Notes: a model not told the origin generated them from the sequence alone. Counted from the first letter of the stretch, positions 1-12,298 are shown. The stretch is DNA of 64,000 nt from Isoetes taiwanensis (GCA_021234155.1 JAJEKV010000032.1:5211835-5275834), one strand, 5' to 3'. Numbers and translations are program-made.

Positions 1-320
1 ACGTAATGTGCTCCTTTTGCAGGCAAGTAGAAGGAGGACCTCATCGAGGAGCGCTACATTTAGAAGATAGGGGAGCCATAATTTAGATTATGAACCCTAA
101 TAACTCTTACAATAGTATTTTGAATTATTATAACAAATAACTGTGTTAAGGCTATATAATTTTGTATAAGTACAAATATAGCCTAAATTTTGACCTTTAA
201 TTAATAAAACTTGATTGCTAAAGTAAACTAAAGGTTATGGTATGTTGTTGTTGTTTTGCAGGCATAAGGTAGGTTCGTCACCTTTAGCAATGCCGAGGAC
301 AAAGATTGTCCTAAGAAGAA
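1..320 (+). mobile_element. 3' end of internal region of Ty3/gypsy element C
   Basis: This stretch precedes an LTR that begins at 321. Its start (a TTTTGCAGGCAAGTAGAAGGA-like run near 17-38, then GAGCGCTACA) resembles the sequence just downstream of the pol remnant in element B, at 54870-54915. A purine-rich run, CTAAGAAGAA, sits directly before the LTR and is the expected polypurine tract. No coding sequence is visible, so this is the untranslated tail of an element whose body lies outside the window to the left. The family assignment is inferred from similarity to element B. Confidence 0.7.
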
Positions 321-2046
321 TGTGACGGGTCCAGGAATATACGCCATAAATACGTGATATTCCTCGATCCGCAACTATACAAGTCTAGCTTCATAGCCTT
401 GTATACCATAGGTTGTGGCACTAGGGGCATGGCCAAGTTATTCTCATAACTTAGCCACCCATAGGTTTAGACCATTATCCACGGGCCTTAACCTATTGGG
501 CACCCCATACACAGACTCACCCAATTGGTGCCACGTGGCATCCTAGGTGGACCTAACTTATATAGGCCTAAACCCTAACCCTAGGCCCTTTCCAGCCCTA
601 GCACCCGTGAGACTCACCTACTCGTTGAACCCCGCAAGAACATCGCTTGTTAGGGCATAGGCATGGTGCAGCAGCCCCAGCCAGGGTAGACTCTGCTCTT
701 GGAGTAGGAGCAAAGATCTTGTGAGTCAAGATCATGGAGGCACACCTGATCCGGGAGGGAGAGCTTGAGGAGCAGTGTATGTAGGATAGTAGTTAGATAG
801 CTTATCCGAATTAGCATTCGGATATGCTAGTATCTTGTATCTAGAGTAGAGCCATCCTAGAACTCAGTGATTCAACATCTTGAACCCTAATCAATGAACC
901 CTAACTATTAGTTAGATTTGTATGATTAGGTTAAGATGTTCTTCTTATGATTATTCTCATGATGTGATGATTATGTGATGATGGTTGATCATGTTTGCTC
1001 CTCTTGTATTAGGAAGGGACCTAGAGCCATATGTAGTATGCTCCTAGAGTAGATCCCTTAGTTCCTATTAGATGCGCTCTGCATAGGAGCCCACCGTGCT
1101 ATTGAGGCTATGATATGATAAGACTCAAAGACCATACAACGGGGCTAGAGGGAAAGTGGAGGGAGGATCCCCGCCGAAGTGGGGGCTTTGGGGATCCCAT
1201 AGTGGGCTAGGGCTTATGGTCGGTCACTTACTGTGGGGGGGCATGGGTCCCACACCTCCCGGGGCAATGGTGCTCGCTCTCGCCTCTCGAGAGCTGCCGC
1301 GTCGGCTTGGCTCTCGCTTTGGGGTTCACTGGGTGCAGTCGTGTGTCGCCACGATTCTCTAGTCGCCCACGGCTCCTCTAGACCCCAGGAAGGGGAGATG
1401 CAACCCTTCCCGCCTCATCGGACGTGGAGATGCAACTGGAGTAGTCCCGGATGGGTGATGCCATGGGATTGGCGATCCGGAAGGCTAGAGTCATGCCCCG
1501 AGCCTGATTTAGCCCATCTGCAAAGTATGCAATGGAGGGGCGGATGGAGTGGTCAACCCTAGCCATTGTTCATGCCAGCCCTCGCCATTGTCATGACTCG
1601 GTTCCGCTTCTATCTTGAGGCCTAGCGGTCGGTCATCCTCCTTATGAGTCCGAGCCGGGTAGGAGCTCTCATGTTTTATGGTTCATGATTATCATCTTTG
1701 CATTGGTATATGTGTGATGCACTACCCTTCATGGGTAGTATTTGTATATGTTTGATGCTAGTTCTCGACGCGGTTATCGCCTCGGCCGCTATAGGAGCCC
1801 ATAGGGGAAGGGCGCTGCAAGACACCTTCGTGTTCCCTCCCCGCTTAGGGATTACTCCGGTGCGGGTAGACGGCGGGCCCGGGGCTTTGTTGAGCGGCAC
1901 GGGGATTTCTACCGGTATACGGCCGACACCTTCGGGCTAGGGATTACCCCGGGTGCGGGTAGACGTAAGGGCCCGTCGCGTTGTTGAGCCCGGGGATTTC
2001 TGCCGGTGAATACTCTGACGGCCGTATGTTTAGCAGGAGCGCCACA
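321..2046 (+). repeat. 3' LTR of element C (same family as A and B)
   Basis: The LTR begins TGTGACGGGTCC and ends GCGCCACA, matching the TGTGACG...CGTCACA termini of the A and B LTRs. It shares internal segments with them, such as GGGGCGGATGGAGTGG near 1535 and GAGGCCTAGCGGTCGGTCAT near 1617. A TATA-like TATATAGG lies near 559, followed by telobox-like AAACCCTAACCCTAGG. Its right edge abuts LINE sequence, so the element probably inserted into or next to a LINE. The target duplication cannot be tested because the 5' LTR is outside the window. Confidence 0.75.
1848..2030 (+). repeat. Two-copy tandem duplication inside the C LTR
   Basis: A segment of roughly 80-90 bp starting TAGGGATTAC and containing GTGCGGGTAGACG and GGGGATTTCT occurs at about 1848-1923 and again at about 1938-2028. 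The B LTRs lack an obvious second copy, so this looks like a local duplication within the R/U5 part of this LTR. Confidence 0.6.
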
Positions 2047-3310
2047 TGGGCGTAATACACTCCTTGGAGACTTCAATGCGCGGCGACCGGTAGAACAAAC
2101 CATGAGATTTGATCCCTTGACTGATGATATATTGCAGTCAAGCGCCCCGCAGAAGGAGCTTAACCACGCCATCATATGACAATCAGGTCACGCCCAGCTA
2201 TGGTAGACAATTGCTTTTGCTCGTGGTATCTTTGACCGTAATCCGCAATGGATCGGCACGGTGGCGCCCACCCGCAAAGAGCACTTGTAGACGTGAAAAC
2301 CGGGGGAGGATCTAGTGTGGTGGACTATGTGTTGGTGCCCGAAAGGGATATGCATGTCGTCAAGCATTTCCGTGTGGGAACAACTAATAGGGATGAAGAG
2401 ATCGACTCGGTCCACTTACCATTTTACTTGAAGTTGGCTTGGCGGTTGTGCGAACCCCTCAGGTAATAGCTCCTCACATGCCTCAACCAAGCATTGGATT
2501 ATGAACATCGCGGGGGCTTATGCCCGGATGCTTATAGATGACCCGGCAGAAATTTTGCAATATCCTACACTAGAGCAAAGACAGTAGGGTGACCGATGTG
2601 CTTAGGACTCATGGGAGAGAGATGCTTTGGATAAGCCGCCTCGCTGACGGACCTCCTCGGGAACACAACCTTCCCAATGTAATCAATGGTTTGATCACGA
2701 GTGCAAGGAACACAAACACCGGCTCCGCCAAGTCACAAACCCCTTCACACCCATATGCATTCGGGCGGACGGTGCGTCTTCCTTAAAGCTAAGAAAGCGG
2801 TACATTGCAGGCGCATCAAAGGGAAATGTTTTATCTCCCCGAACGTCACCCCCCAGACCTTCCGGGCGAAGGGTTCTTAGAAAGCCGCACAGCCCACGAG
2901 GAACATCACTCCCGAGGTGGAGGCAATACTTGCAACAATTTATATCGACCCTCGGGGTGCACATGCACCATTACCCCTGCAAGAAGGCCCAGTGCTGGAA
3001 ATCACAGATTCGGACGTGGAAGAAGGTTTACAGCGTCTTGCCAATGGGAAAGCCCCGAACCTGGATGGTATGCAGGCAGAATTGCTTAAGTGGGTAGGGC
3101 CATCCATAATACCCGTCTTTAATCCTTGTTCAACAAGGCATTACAGAAGGCTTCTGGCCGCAGTGGACCAATACCGAGTTGTTCCATCTATAAGGCGGTG
3201 ACCCATCAAAACTGACCAATTACCGGACAAATCATGGTCAGTTCGGTGTTTGCAAAATTTCTTGCTGGGATTCTCGAGCAGACGTCTTTTCTTCAAGTAC
3301 TGGGCTATAG
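2047..3310 (+). pseudogene. LINE fragment: endonuclease and start of reverse transcriptase
   Basis: The sequence carries parts of a non-LTR retrotransposon ORF2 in several frames. LGDFNAR (near 2058-2080) is the APE-type endonuclease metal-binding motif. SVVDYVLV near 2316 and DSVHLPFYLKL near 2405 match the SxxDYVL and SDHxP motifs at the end of that domain. LQRLANGKAPNLDGMQAELL near 3030-3090 is the typical start of a LINE reverse transcriptase. A further piece (VFAKFLAGILEQ) follows near 3245-3280 in another frame. At least three frameshifts separate these pieces and the similarity stops near 3310, before the catalytic FADD region, so the copy is dead and 3'-truncated. Family-level naming is not possible by eye. 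Confidence 0.8.
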
Positions 3311-3746
3311 AAGAGACCCCACCGGAGCTGGAAATCCATAGCCATGGTAAAAATCATGGATTTATCCAAAATGCTACCAGATTTCTTATGTTCAAGTAAA
3401 ACCCAATTCAATATGCTAAAGAAGAAAAAACTGGAAACAGGAAGGATTGCTTCATCCATCCCACGGGCACTGCCATAGCTGCAAAGCTCGTCCCTAAAAA
3501 AACAGAGGAGTGGAGCCATAGATTTATAAGGTAATAACTGAACAATCGAGGAAACTCCAGAGAGCCGCGTCTATGGCATTCTGGCTTCCAGATTGGCAAG
3601 TCTACTCAGAAAAGAAGACCACGTTGCTAATACACAGCATAATTTCTCTTCTCAAGCTCCAGAGTACCATGGCTTTGGCAGTTCATTCATACAGCCCATG
3701 GCCGGTAAAAGGGTTCGTTTCTTTCTTCTAAATTTCTGAAGTAAAG
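3311..3746. other. No gene recognised
   Basis: I see no conserved coding segment, RNA gene or clear repeat here. The stretch lies between the LINE fragment and the ERF fragment and may be the degenerate flank of either. Confidence 0.4.
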
Positions 3747-4090
3747 ATGTATGCCAAGAATCTGGTCTGTTACAGTGTTTCAGGACTGTGGCGATGTATA
3801 CACCATTGCAAAGGTTCAGAAGAGGTGCGAAAAAAAAGAGGGCATTTTGTTGGGGTAAGACAGAGGAGATCGGGCAAGTGGGTAGCAGAGATCAGAGATA
3901 AACATAAGAGGTCAGGTTATGGCTTGGATCGTTCAATACAACAGAAGAAACAGCCATAGCCTATGATATGGAGGCAAGCAGAATAAGGGGTACCAAGGCT
4001 AAGCTCAACTTTAGAAATGGAGCGTCGGATCTGCGCCTCGTGCTTAGCGCAACTCAAACATGTTTCAAGACCAAGAGGATACAGAAGTGG
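3747..4090 (+). pseudogene. AP2/ERF transcription factor fragment, frameshifted
   Basis: The AP2 DNA-binding domain is clear but split over two frames. GHFVGVRQRRSGKWVAEIRD (3842-3901) supplies the first beta-strands that contact the GCC box. From 3920 the next frame supplies [19 protein letters not shown], then [11 protein letters not shown], the last strand and the amphipathic helix, and runs on to a stop at 4097. The break, at GTTATGG near 3916-3921, needs a one-base shift. FVGVRQR at the start, instead of the common YRGVRQR, resembles RAP2.11/ERN-like ERFs (family knowledge; tentative). The upstream part of the frame has no recognisable domain. A pseudogene is most likely, but a single sequencing error would explain it equally well. 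Confidence 0.75.
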
Positions 4091-4326
4091 TTTTGTTGAG
4101 CAAGCAAAATTCGAAAGAGATAAAGACCAAGAGAGCAGAGAGCTTTGTCATAAGGCATTCATATGTAGAGATCTATATTCACCCAAACATAATTGGATCC
4201 ACATTATACAGGATTTCTTGCAGCAACGCATGAGGTGTATGTTTGTTAAGGAGTGACACCTCTATTCAGATTCATAAACTCCAGAATGTAGATCCCCAGT
4301 CATAGGAAATTCTTTTGCCAACAGTA

Positions 4327-4390
4327 AAAGCCAGCAGGTGTTCGTCCTCATGGGGCCAGTGAAAGCCAGCAGGTGTTCGTCCTCATGGGG
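4327..4390 (+). repeat. 29-bp direct repeat
   Basis: AAAGCCAGCAGGTGTTCG followed by TCCTCATGGGG occurs at 4327-4355 and again at 4362-4390 with a 35-base period. The second copy runs into a T-rich tract. It looks like a simple slippage duplication. Confidence 0.8.
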
Positions 4391-5755
4391 CTTTTTTGCT
4401 GCCGAATATCACATTTTGCAAAAGCAGACCACTTTTCAAATACTCACAAGATCATTTTTTATATAATTCAATAATTTACAGATTTGTTCGTGCTTGCTCC
4501 TTATGAAGTGGAAGTATTAGTTTTCTGATCTTGCTTTTAATTGTTGTTAATCTTGCATTTCCATTTAAAACGACATATCCGATCATCTGCATTCCCATTT
4601 GCATCTAAGTAGAATGCCAATTCTTATTGCATCGGCATGAACAACATTACACCACTATAATATTTTAGAATTTACCTTGAAGTAATCTTTATGATGAATT
4701 GCATAGACTGCTTTCAATTCAAAATGTTTACAAGTTGGAGGCCATCTATACTGCAATAACTCATTTTGAAAACCTAATCAGAGCAATTTCATTTGGGCAA
4801 AATGATGAATTAAGAATGTGAACATGCTTTTATTTCTTCAAAATGGAGCTAGAACCCCTATGAATCAATGTCCTGTAAAGAATTTGAGAGCGAAAACATT
4901 TGAAGGATTTTAATAGATGGATTTATATGAGACTGTGGTTTCTGCGAGAACTTTAGATGTATAGACGAGCTGGGGAAGAGAAATGTTCGCGGTAACTGCA
5001 GATATGCCATAGGAGATCTGTAAATAACACAACTCTAAATAAAACGTAGCATACCAGAAGCCGAGATAGTACTCGTACTAGTTCAATGCAGATTCAAAAA
5101 CCAAGCTCAATGCAACAATGAGAAGCTAGCAAACTTCAAATACCCAATAGAAGTTTTACCTGAACGGGTGTCATTTTGCAGATGACCATTGCTAGTCGAC
5201 ATGTGGATGCTTATTCTTTCACGATTTCTCTGACTGTCTTGGCAATCTTACCATGCTTGACAGGCACTGCATATTATTTTCAAACTGTTGGAATTCTAGC
5301 AAAACCTAAAAAGCAACTACAAAATGCTTTACCAAATAGGTCTTTCAATGATTCCAGTCTTCATGGTGTTGGTTGTGTTACTCAATGGACAAGTTACTTG
5401 CAACAGAAGAAAATGGCCATCCGTCAAATCTCTATTCTTAACGGAGAAAGAAAAAGCCCTAACCGAATATCAGGGCTCCAAAAAAGGACCCAGACATCGC
5501 ATAAGTTGTTACTTATTAGAGAGAAGCAAGGAGCATATCTTGATAACATCAGTCTCATCCAAATGCTCAGACTGATCTTTATAGCATCGGGGATGGTATC
5601 TATGTACTCTCCCAGTAGAAGTTTTGCTGCCATATCTGCGCTAGGTAGAGGGGACTGCGTATCTGCACCATCCACGTGCATATCCATGGGGTTGGATGAA
5701 GGGACGCAGGGCTCGTCCGGCTCTTCTATCACTGGAGTTGCCATGAATAGGGTGT
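4391..5755. other. No supported gene
   Basis: AT-rich sequence. A 247-codon open frame at 5176-5919 has no domain, runs into a minisatellite at its 3' end and is overlapped by other long frames, so I do not call it a gene. Confidence 0.4.
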
Positions 5756-6045
5756 CACCCTACAGCGCTTGTCTGAAAGCCTCCAAGCACTTTGATCACG
5801 CACAACCTCTGTCCCCTTACAGATGCCCGCCCGAAAGCTTCCACGTGTCAGAAGCAGGCGCAGGCTTCCAAGTGCAAGAAGCAAGTGCAGGCTCTTTCAC
5901 CTTACAGACACATGTCTGAAAGTGTTCAAGTGCATAAATCAAGCGCAGCCTCAAGTGCAACCTCTGCCACCTTACAGACGCTTGTCTGAAATGAAAATAA
6001 ACAATGGTTTTCCCTCTTACAGACGCCCATCTGCAAGGCTTTAGC
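5756..6045 (+). repeat. Degenerate minisatellite with CCTTACAGACGC and TGTCTGAAAG blocks
   Basis: Five diverged units start near 5756, 5815, 5901, 5971 and 6017. Each opens with a version of CCTTACAGACGCTTGTCTGA, and the spacing varies from about 46 to 86 bases. Within a unit the core is a short inverted pair (CAGACG / TGTCTG), so each could form a small hairpin. The repeats are read through by open frames in more than one phase, so a protein-coding role is unlikely. Confidence 0.65.
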
Positions 6046-7268
6046 ATATAAGCAGCTTAGCTGTCTGTATTTATTATGGAAAATTATGAATTAAATTGGA
6101 CACGTGTGTGCACAGAAAAAGTTTGGAAGCAGGTAGTTTTTTCTGGAAGTTTCGATCATGTGACATGTATATTCTAGAATGCGGTATGGCATTCGAGAAG
6201 CTTTTATCTTCCTTCTTGAAGTTTCCAGCTAATTCTCGGCCTATTTTTCGGCTTCATACATAATGGGTGCTGCTTAAATCAACACTGCAGTTGTAGGCGA
6301 CCATGCTCGGATGTAGCAGTCGTGGATAAACGGTGTGATTCAGTTTAATCGACATTCAAGTTAGGTCTGTTTTGAGCATTTTTTTCATAGGAAGGCATCA
6401 GGAAGCTCCGATTTGATCAGCGCTACAGTTAAAGAAGTTTTGTGCATACCTTGAAATTTGAAGCAATAATTTATTTTCGGCTTCATGCCCATTAGCAACA
6501 GTTCGACAGTCTTTGGAGGTTTCATTTTATAGCTAAGCTTTTCAACTGGGGTTTGAATAATTTGCCGAGATTTCGTTCTTTTTGTGGACGTTTCTCTGTT
6601 GTTAAACAAAATATTGTCTTCCGATTTTGTCATGGCAACCAAATTTGCAGGCGTAGTTCTATTTCAGCGGGTGAGGTAGCCGGCCGGAATCCTTACCTGA
6701 TGAAACTGGTTGGTCACTGTGCAAAAGATATAGGATCTTATTACTTCCAAATTAAAAGAAGTGCGATGGGGGATGGTTTTTCTGTGCAAATTTCTTGAAG
6801 TTCCTTAAACACAGTTGTCAGGAGCTAGCTGTTGATTCAGTATTCCGTGGCTATTGGACTGTCCCATTCACACCTCTCATATGTGGTTGCTTCCTCTTTG
6901 TTTCTATCTCTCTTGGCCATTCTTAAGAAGCCAATTGAGGCAAGGTATTTGCAGATTTGTTGAGCGAGGCCTTTAGATTTGAAGGGTCTTATGTTCTTTA
7001 CCTTTTTTTGCTTAGAATTCTGCAAGATGGAGGTTCTGATATTGGATACAAATGGATGACCCAGTAACTTATATTATGAGGACCAAGATAGAAACCGTAT
7101 CATTTGTTGCAATCGACGGTAGTATTGCAGCTGAGTCTCCGTTGGAGAATGAGTTATTAGCTCTATATAAGATGGCTGAAAACTTGCTCGCCCAAGGGTG
7201 AGCCTTTGTTTTTTTATTTTCGCTGATGGACCTGCTGAAGGCGTGATAATAAATAAATAAATAAGTAA
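6046..7268. other. No gene recognised
   Basis: No domain, RNA gene or clear repeat is visible. A short AAATAAATAAATAAG run near 7249 borders the dispersed repeat that follows. Confidence 0.4.
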
Positions 7269-8231
7269 ATAATGCAATTTCCTATTTCTATTTTCTGTTT
7301 TTGTCGCACAAAATTTTTCTGCGCGGCAATCCATCTCTATACTTTTCTGCCACATGCTTTTAAGACATCTATATCGACGGCTTACAGTGTTCGTGTGCTG
7401 ATCTAACCTTAGAAGGTACGACAGTGGGCATGGTGATGGACCTGCATTCTACCTTTTCTATCCCTGCATTCCCTGCATCCTACCTTTTCTATCAATCTCC
7501 TGCGCCCAGACTTGAGCGAAAATGTGAAGCGGCAGCTTGTTTGTTTAAATTGTTTGCAGGATCAGCATGGCACGTTCTCGCCAATGTGGGCATGGTTGGA
7601 GATGCAATTCTATTAGGCTCTGCATTCCAGTTCTAAATTTGACAGTCTTTGCATGCAATTGATCTATGGTTGTAGTTTCTTGTGATCCAAGTAGCGAACG
7701 CGCATGCCCACATGCCGAGCTATGGCCGGCATCCATTCTGCATAGTTTTCCTGCAACATCGAGTTGGGGTTTTTCTGCAGAGATTAGTGATTGCGAGCTA
7801 TTCCGATTCATGGAGCCTATGAATCTATCGACAATGTTTTCCTGCAGAGATTCAGAGGCATTTCAATTCAGAGCTTCAAAGATTATGAGCTACGGAGCTT
7901 TAGAACCGCTTCAGAAATTGCAGCTTCACCGAAAAAGGGCTTCTCTGCTTTCCTTTCCTTTTTTGCGCTTCACTGGAGCTTTGCCTAAACAGGGCGAATC
8001 GATGAAGCAGACATGCTAACATCAAGGCAGCAAGCAACATGCTAACATCAAACGCATCAAGGCACATTAAGGCATGTGCTTTTGCTGGAGCTTTGTCAAA
8101 ACCAGGGCGAATCTTTAAGGACTCAAAGCACATGCTAACATCAAGGCAGCAAGCAACTGCCTCCGTTCTTCTACAATAGCAACTTTTCTACAGCCTTGTT
8201 CTACAAACAATCAGCTCCCTTCCTTTGATTT
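7269..8231 (+). repeat. Dispersed repeat R1, copy 1
   Basis: From AATGCAATTTCCTATTTC at 7268 to CCTTTGATTTTT near 8231 this segment matches 38346-39413 closely with small indels. The shared material includes GCATGGTGATGGACCTGC, repeated GCTAACATCAAGGCAGCAA blocks and GTTCTTCTACAATAGCAA. No coding domain is evident. Copy 2 contains a 157-bp insertion that copy 1 lacks (see 39097-39253). Confidence 0.85.
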
Positions 8232-9508
8232 TTTGGGTTGCCCCTAAGGGGGCAAACCCTTGTTTTTGTGGGTTTACGGCATATTCCACGTATATGCCAG
8301 TATATGCCCGAAATATGCCATTGACTGCTAAAAACCCATTATTGGCCGTAAACTGGCGGTCATTTTTGTTGTTGCTGTGCAGCTCTGGAAACCGGCTAAC
8401 CGGTGTTCTGGCTGTTCTGGCGATGGAGCTGCTTTCTTAAGATGTATTGCAATATCAGATGTATTTTTTCCTTTGCTAAGATCAGTCTGATTAGTAATGG
8501 AACCGGCATCGCAGGCTCCCTGCATGCCGTCTTCTTCCTTCATTTTCTCCATTCGTTCGAAATGCAGCAAGAGTTTTTGTTCGCCCTTGCTTTCAGACAT
8601 TGCTTTGACGCCGGCGTAGCAGGCTGGAACTTCAGGTAAAACTTTTACCACTCTTCTCCATTACATTTGAAGAAGGCTCCTAACGGAATAGCAGGCTGGA
8701 GCTTCAAATTTAACTTCAGGTAGATTAACAGAGGATACATAAGAAACAGGTTTACAAACGACCTGATCTTCAGTCTGTAGTCGATTCCGAAATTTGCATA
8801 TTATTCCATTTCTTTTTGCTTGATTGAACGACAAAACTGGCACTGTTTTTCAAGTCTTCAATCCATGTAGAACAGATTCCGGCAGTTGGTTTATGAGTTT
8901 AGGCTTTCCTTTTGAGTCATTTCTCAGAAGAAGGCATCTGCGTCAGCCAGCAAAGAAGTGTGTTTGAGAATTTGTTTGCTTCGGATTTTAGGGGTTTCAA
9001 GGAGATTTATTTCATTTGGGTTCGTCTGTGATTTATTGTGCTTTCAAGGAATAAGAAACATGCATTAGGGATATGCCTCTTTGCAAGAGGATAGTAGCAC
9101 TGGTTATGGAAATGAGAACTTGCCAGGCAATGGGATTTCTCTATTTTGTATTTTATGCGCATGATTCGGCATGTCTGAAGGATGCTGGATTAGGATTTAT
9201 AGATGTGGCAGAAGATTAAACCCTTGCATCTCAACCAAACATTGCTTTATTGTGGGCGATTTTTGATACATGAGGATTTAGACTCTTTTGGAAGGCATTG
9301 TTTTGAGACCGTGTAATTTCTATACAGGAGGATACAGACTCTTTTAGGTATGTAAGTTTAGTAATCGATCATTTTCCTGAGATTGAAAACTTGTGCCTTT
9401 TGGCTCTTTTGGCTCTTTTGCTTGCATTTTCATAGCTATGCAACATCGTAGAAGTTAAAGTTGTGTTCATTTTGTGTTTAGTTCTAAGTGTTGATGTTTA
9501 TTTTGTAG

Positions 9509-9842
9509 GTTGTGATGTATGATGAACCAACTGCAGGATTGGATCCCATAGCATCGACGGTGGTTGAGGATCTCATACATTCTGTCCACATAAAAGGCCG
9601 TGATGCCAGTGGAAACCCGGGCAAAATTTCATCATATGTGGTTGTAACCCATCAACATAGCACAATCTAGAGTCGTTGATAGGTAAATGACTTATGTCTA
9701 AATATTGACCCACCACTTATATACAAAAATGCTGACAAATGTGTTTCATGACATAAGGATTTTATTCCTTCACGATGGAAGAATTGTTTGGGAAGGAGCA
9801 ACGGCAGAATTTGATACAACAGTGAATCTAATTGTCCGACAA
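9509..9842 (+). pseudogene. TGD3-like: TGD3-like ABC ATPase, two 3' exons, broken
   Basis: Exon one (9509-9682) follows a TTTTGTAG acceptor. It encodes VVMYDEPTAGLDP (the Walker B / D-loop region of an ABC ATPase) and then IASTVVEDLIHSVH and SSYVVVTHQHS (H-loop). Exon two (9758-9842), after an ATAAG acceptor, encodes ILFLHDGRIVWEGATAEFD and ends at a GTAAGC donor. These match the C-terminal half of TGD3/ABCI13, the ATPase of the TGD1-2-3 lipid importer of the chloroplast inner envelope. The end of exon one has a TAG where the family has Gln and a two-base loss in the following AGAGAG, so the frame is broken. No Walker A exon and no final exon are visible. It is a partial gene copy, probably moved here with a transposon. 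Confidence 0.85.
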
Positions 9843-11627
9843 GTAAGCATTTTCTTTGCAGCTTGTGCTCACAACCAGGAGAATGGATGATCCTCTAAAT
9901 TCATCTACACTTCTTGTAGGTGTAACATTCCATTACCTGCGCAGGAGAAGGATAACTTATAATAATAATTTTTTATAGAACAGTTTCAGATTATGCTGAA
10001 GTGTGGTGATCTAGTTGCCTTAAAATTGGAGGGAAAAGGTTCTTTACAAGATACAACATGCAAGGTTTCCATCAAGTTTTCAAGACGAATTTACAATCCT
10101 CGGCATGTGTAGGTGAAAAGTTGTCTTGTGCAAGGAGCCAATGAGAAATGAGATAATTAGGACATTAGCTGAGAAATCGATGAACTAATGGTATGAATAA
10201 GATGGTTGCAGGCTTCAGAGGGTTAGCGCACAACTGGAATTCTAAGAATGAGTTATGCTACAAACCATACACATGCCCAATGCATCTAGGGATCTTATAA
10301 CAAGCAAGGTCGGCTCGGGAACTAGATAATTCAGCTTGATTTAGAGAATGCGCTTCTATAGAAGCGTGGATATAATAGTGATGGTTATAAAGGAATAAAG
10401 AACAAGGAGTGCAAAATGGAAAATGGTGGTAAATGGTATGGACATCTGTCTTAAGCCAATCATATATTTCTTCCTTCCAGATATCTTAGAAGAAAATGAG
10501 ATGTTCCATGGCACAAAAGGTGACTCAGATTGAACAGGAAGGTCTGGCCAGAATGCAGAACTTTGTTGTGCAGAACATTTTTGAGCAAGCAAACAGACAT
10601 TTCGCCAAATACTCAAGAGAGAGACTCCAGCAAGATGAGAATCCCTGTTAGTGCTGCACTACTTGGTAAAAATAGACATCAAATGATGGGGTCTTATATG
10701 TCAATGCTCAAAGGGTAGATTCTGCTAGATCTCCAGGCAATGCATTAAGATTATTGTAATCAGGGGATTTAACTCCATTAAATATTGGCGCATGTTCCTA
10801 GGCAAGACTGAGACTGGTAATGAAGGATATGGATGCTAAAAGCATACAAGAGATCCCTACACTTCACTTGCACTCGTAATGAATAGTTTGGGACAAAATG
10901 CATTGTGTATTGTATTATTACTTGTAACACTAGCTAGCAGAACCAACATTAATTTATGCATCTTAGTGCTTTCAACATGACTGTGTAGATTTTAAAGCTT
11001 CCGTTAAGTTCTAAATATCATGTTGGCGTCATTATAATGAGTTCAATAAAAGTATGCATGATAGGTCCATTCTTAGTGCAATCTTACAAACTTTCTAGGT
11101 CCAACCAGATGAAGTTTGCTTTTATGAGGAGAGAGAAAATTATGAAGTTTAGGCTCACATTCCCCATATGCAAAATTCATTGAAACTACCTATTTCATTA
11201 AATAGAGATGTTAATGTTTCATCAAATAGAGTGGTTTAACGTCTTTGAATCATCAAATCCATGAGAAGTAAAAATGCAAACCATCATATCATTAGGTATT
11301 ATTGTTGTATAATGTTCAAAGAAGAAGACCAATATATTTGAGATATATCTTGTCTGGCTGGCTTCCGCTAAGGATTTAATTGCAAAGCATGCCCATCCTT
11401 CTTTAGAACATGGATAAATCCATTTTTTTGTAGATATAGTTTATTAAATAGATAAGCATCATACTTCATCAGCCGTTACTGCAAGATGTTCGCTTATATA
11501 AACACCTCAATCAAAGAAAAGTTGGTCATACTACAGATCCAGACAACTACTTATTTAGATGAAGAGCTTACGTAATATTCACTAAAAGCATATAAAAAAT
11601 TAACATAAAGTAGCTGGCAATTTGAGA

Positions 11628-11692
11628 AGTTATGCAGAACCAACTGGCATAATTTGAGCAGTTATGCAGAACCAACTGGCATAATTTGAGCA
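11628..11692 (+). repeat. 32-bp tandem duplication
   Basis: GTTATGCAGAACCAACTGG followed by CATAATTTGAGCA is present twice head to tail with a 32-base period. It lies in AT-rich, apparently non-coding sequence. Confidence 0.85.
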
Positions 11693-12298
11693 AAGTATAT
11701 TCGGTCTCTTCAAATGAAATTCCTTATTATGATTTTAGTGCTCCATTTATGTCGAATTTGCATCATCCTCTACCCTCTTGTCAGTTGTTGTCTTTTGATT
11801 TGCGTCCCATTCAGTGAAGGTGATGGCGTTGAATCTTCAGTTGCCATGGTTTTTAAGCGAAGAGGAGTGCAAGATAGTGTTCCAAATTGTTACTTGAAAT
11901 AACGAGCAATGTTGTGTACAAGATTTTGTACATGCTGTAGTCCTAATTTTGCATGGCTGATACAAGGAGAATCAATAGAGCTTTAGTTCATGATAACAAA
12001 ACCCACTTCTTCATTTTTATATACCCAAAAAAGGTTTAGATAAAAAGGCGTACAAGCTTAAAAGAAAGGGTTTGGACAGCCAAAAGCCCACAATGAAAAG
12101 GTCATAATGAGCGACCAGTATAAAGTTATCAATACTTTCTCTTTCCTTCCTTAGCTGTATGAATTGATCTACACAGCTTTACAAACAAAACTCAAAACTC
12201 CTACATTAAGAAAACGACAACCTCAACGGCGAAACAGAAACCATGAAAACACATTCCCCGACATCGAAGGGCAACCCCTCGTGCGTAGCACCTTGTTT

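Larger units (their letters stand above)
8232..12298. other. About 4 kb between R1 and R2, absent from the second locus
   Basis: In the locus at 38346-39665 repeat R1 is followed almost directly by repeat R2, but here 4.07 kb separates them. The segment contains the two TGD3-like exons (9509-9842), a 32-bp tandem duplication (11628-11692) and inverted repeats near its left end: GTTTACGGC (8271-8279) with GCCGTAAAC (8344-8352). Its last 60 bases match the sequence into which element A inserted. I could not define clean transposon termini, so insertion here and deletion at the other locus remain equally possible. Confidence 0.5.

Noticed and set aside
5176-5919. 247-codon open frame as a protein gene
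   Set aside because: No domain, no plausible promoter or splice pattern, the 3' third is minisatellite, and competing long frames overlap it.
8232-12298. A second Helitron carrying the TGD3 exons
   Set aside because: I found no TC start or hairpin-CTRR end at the edges, so the mechanism stays open.
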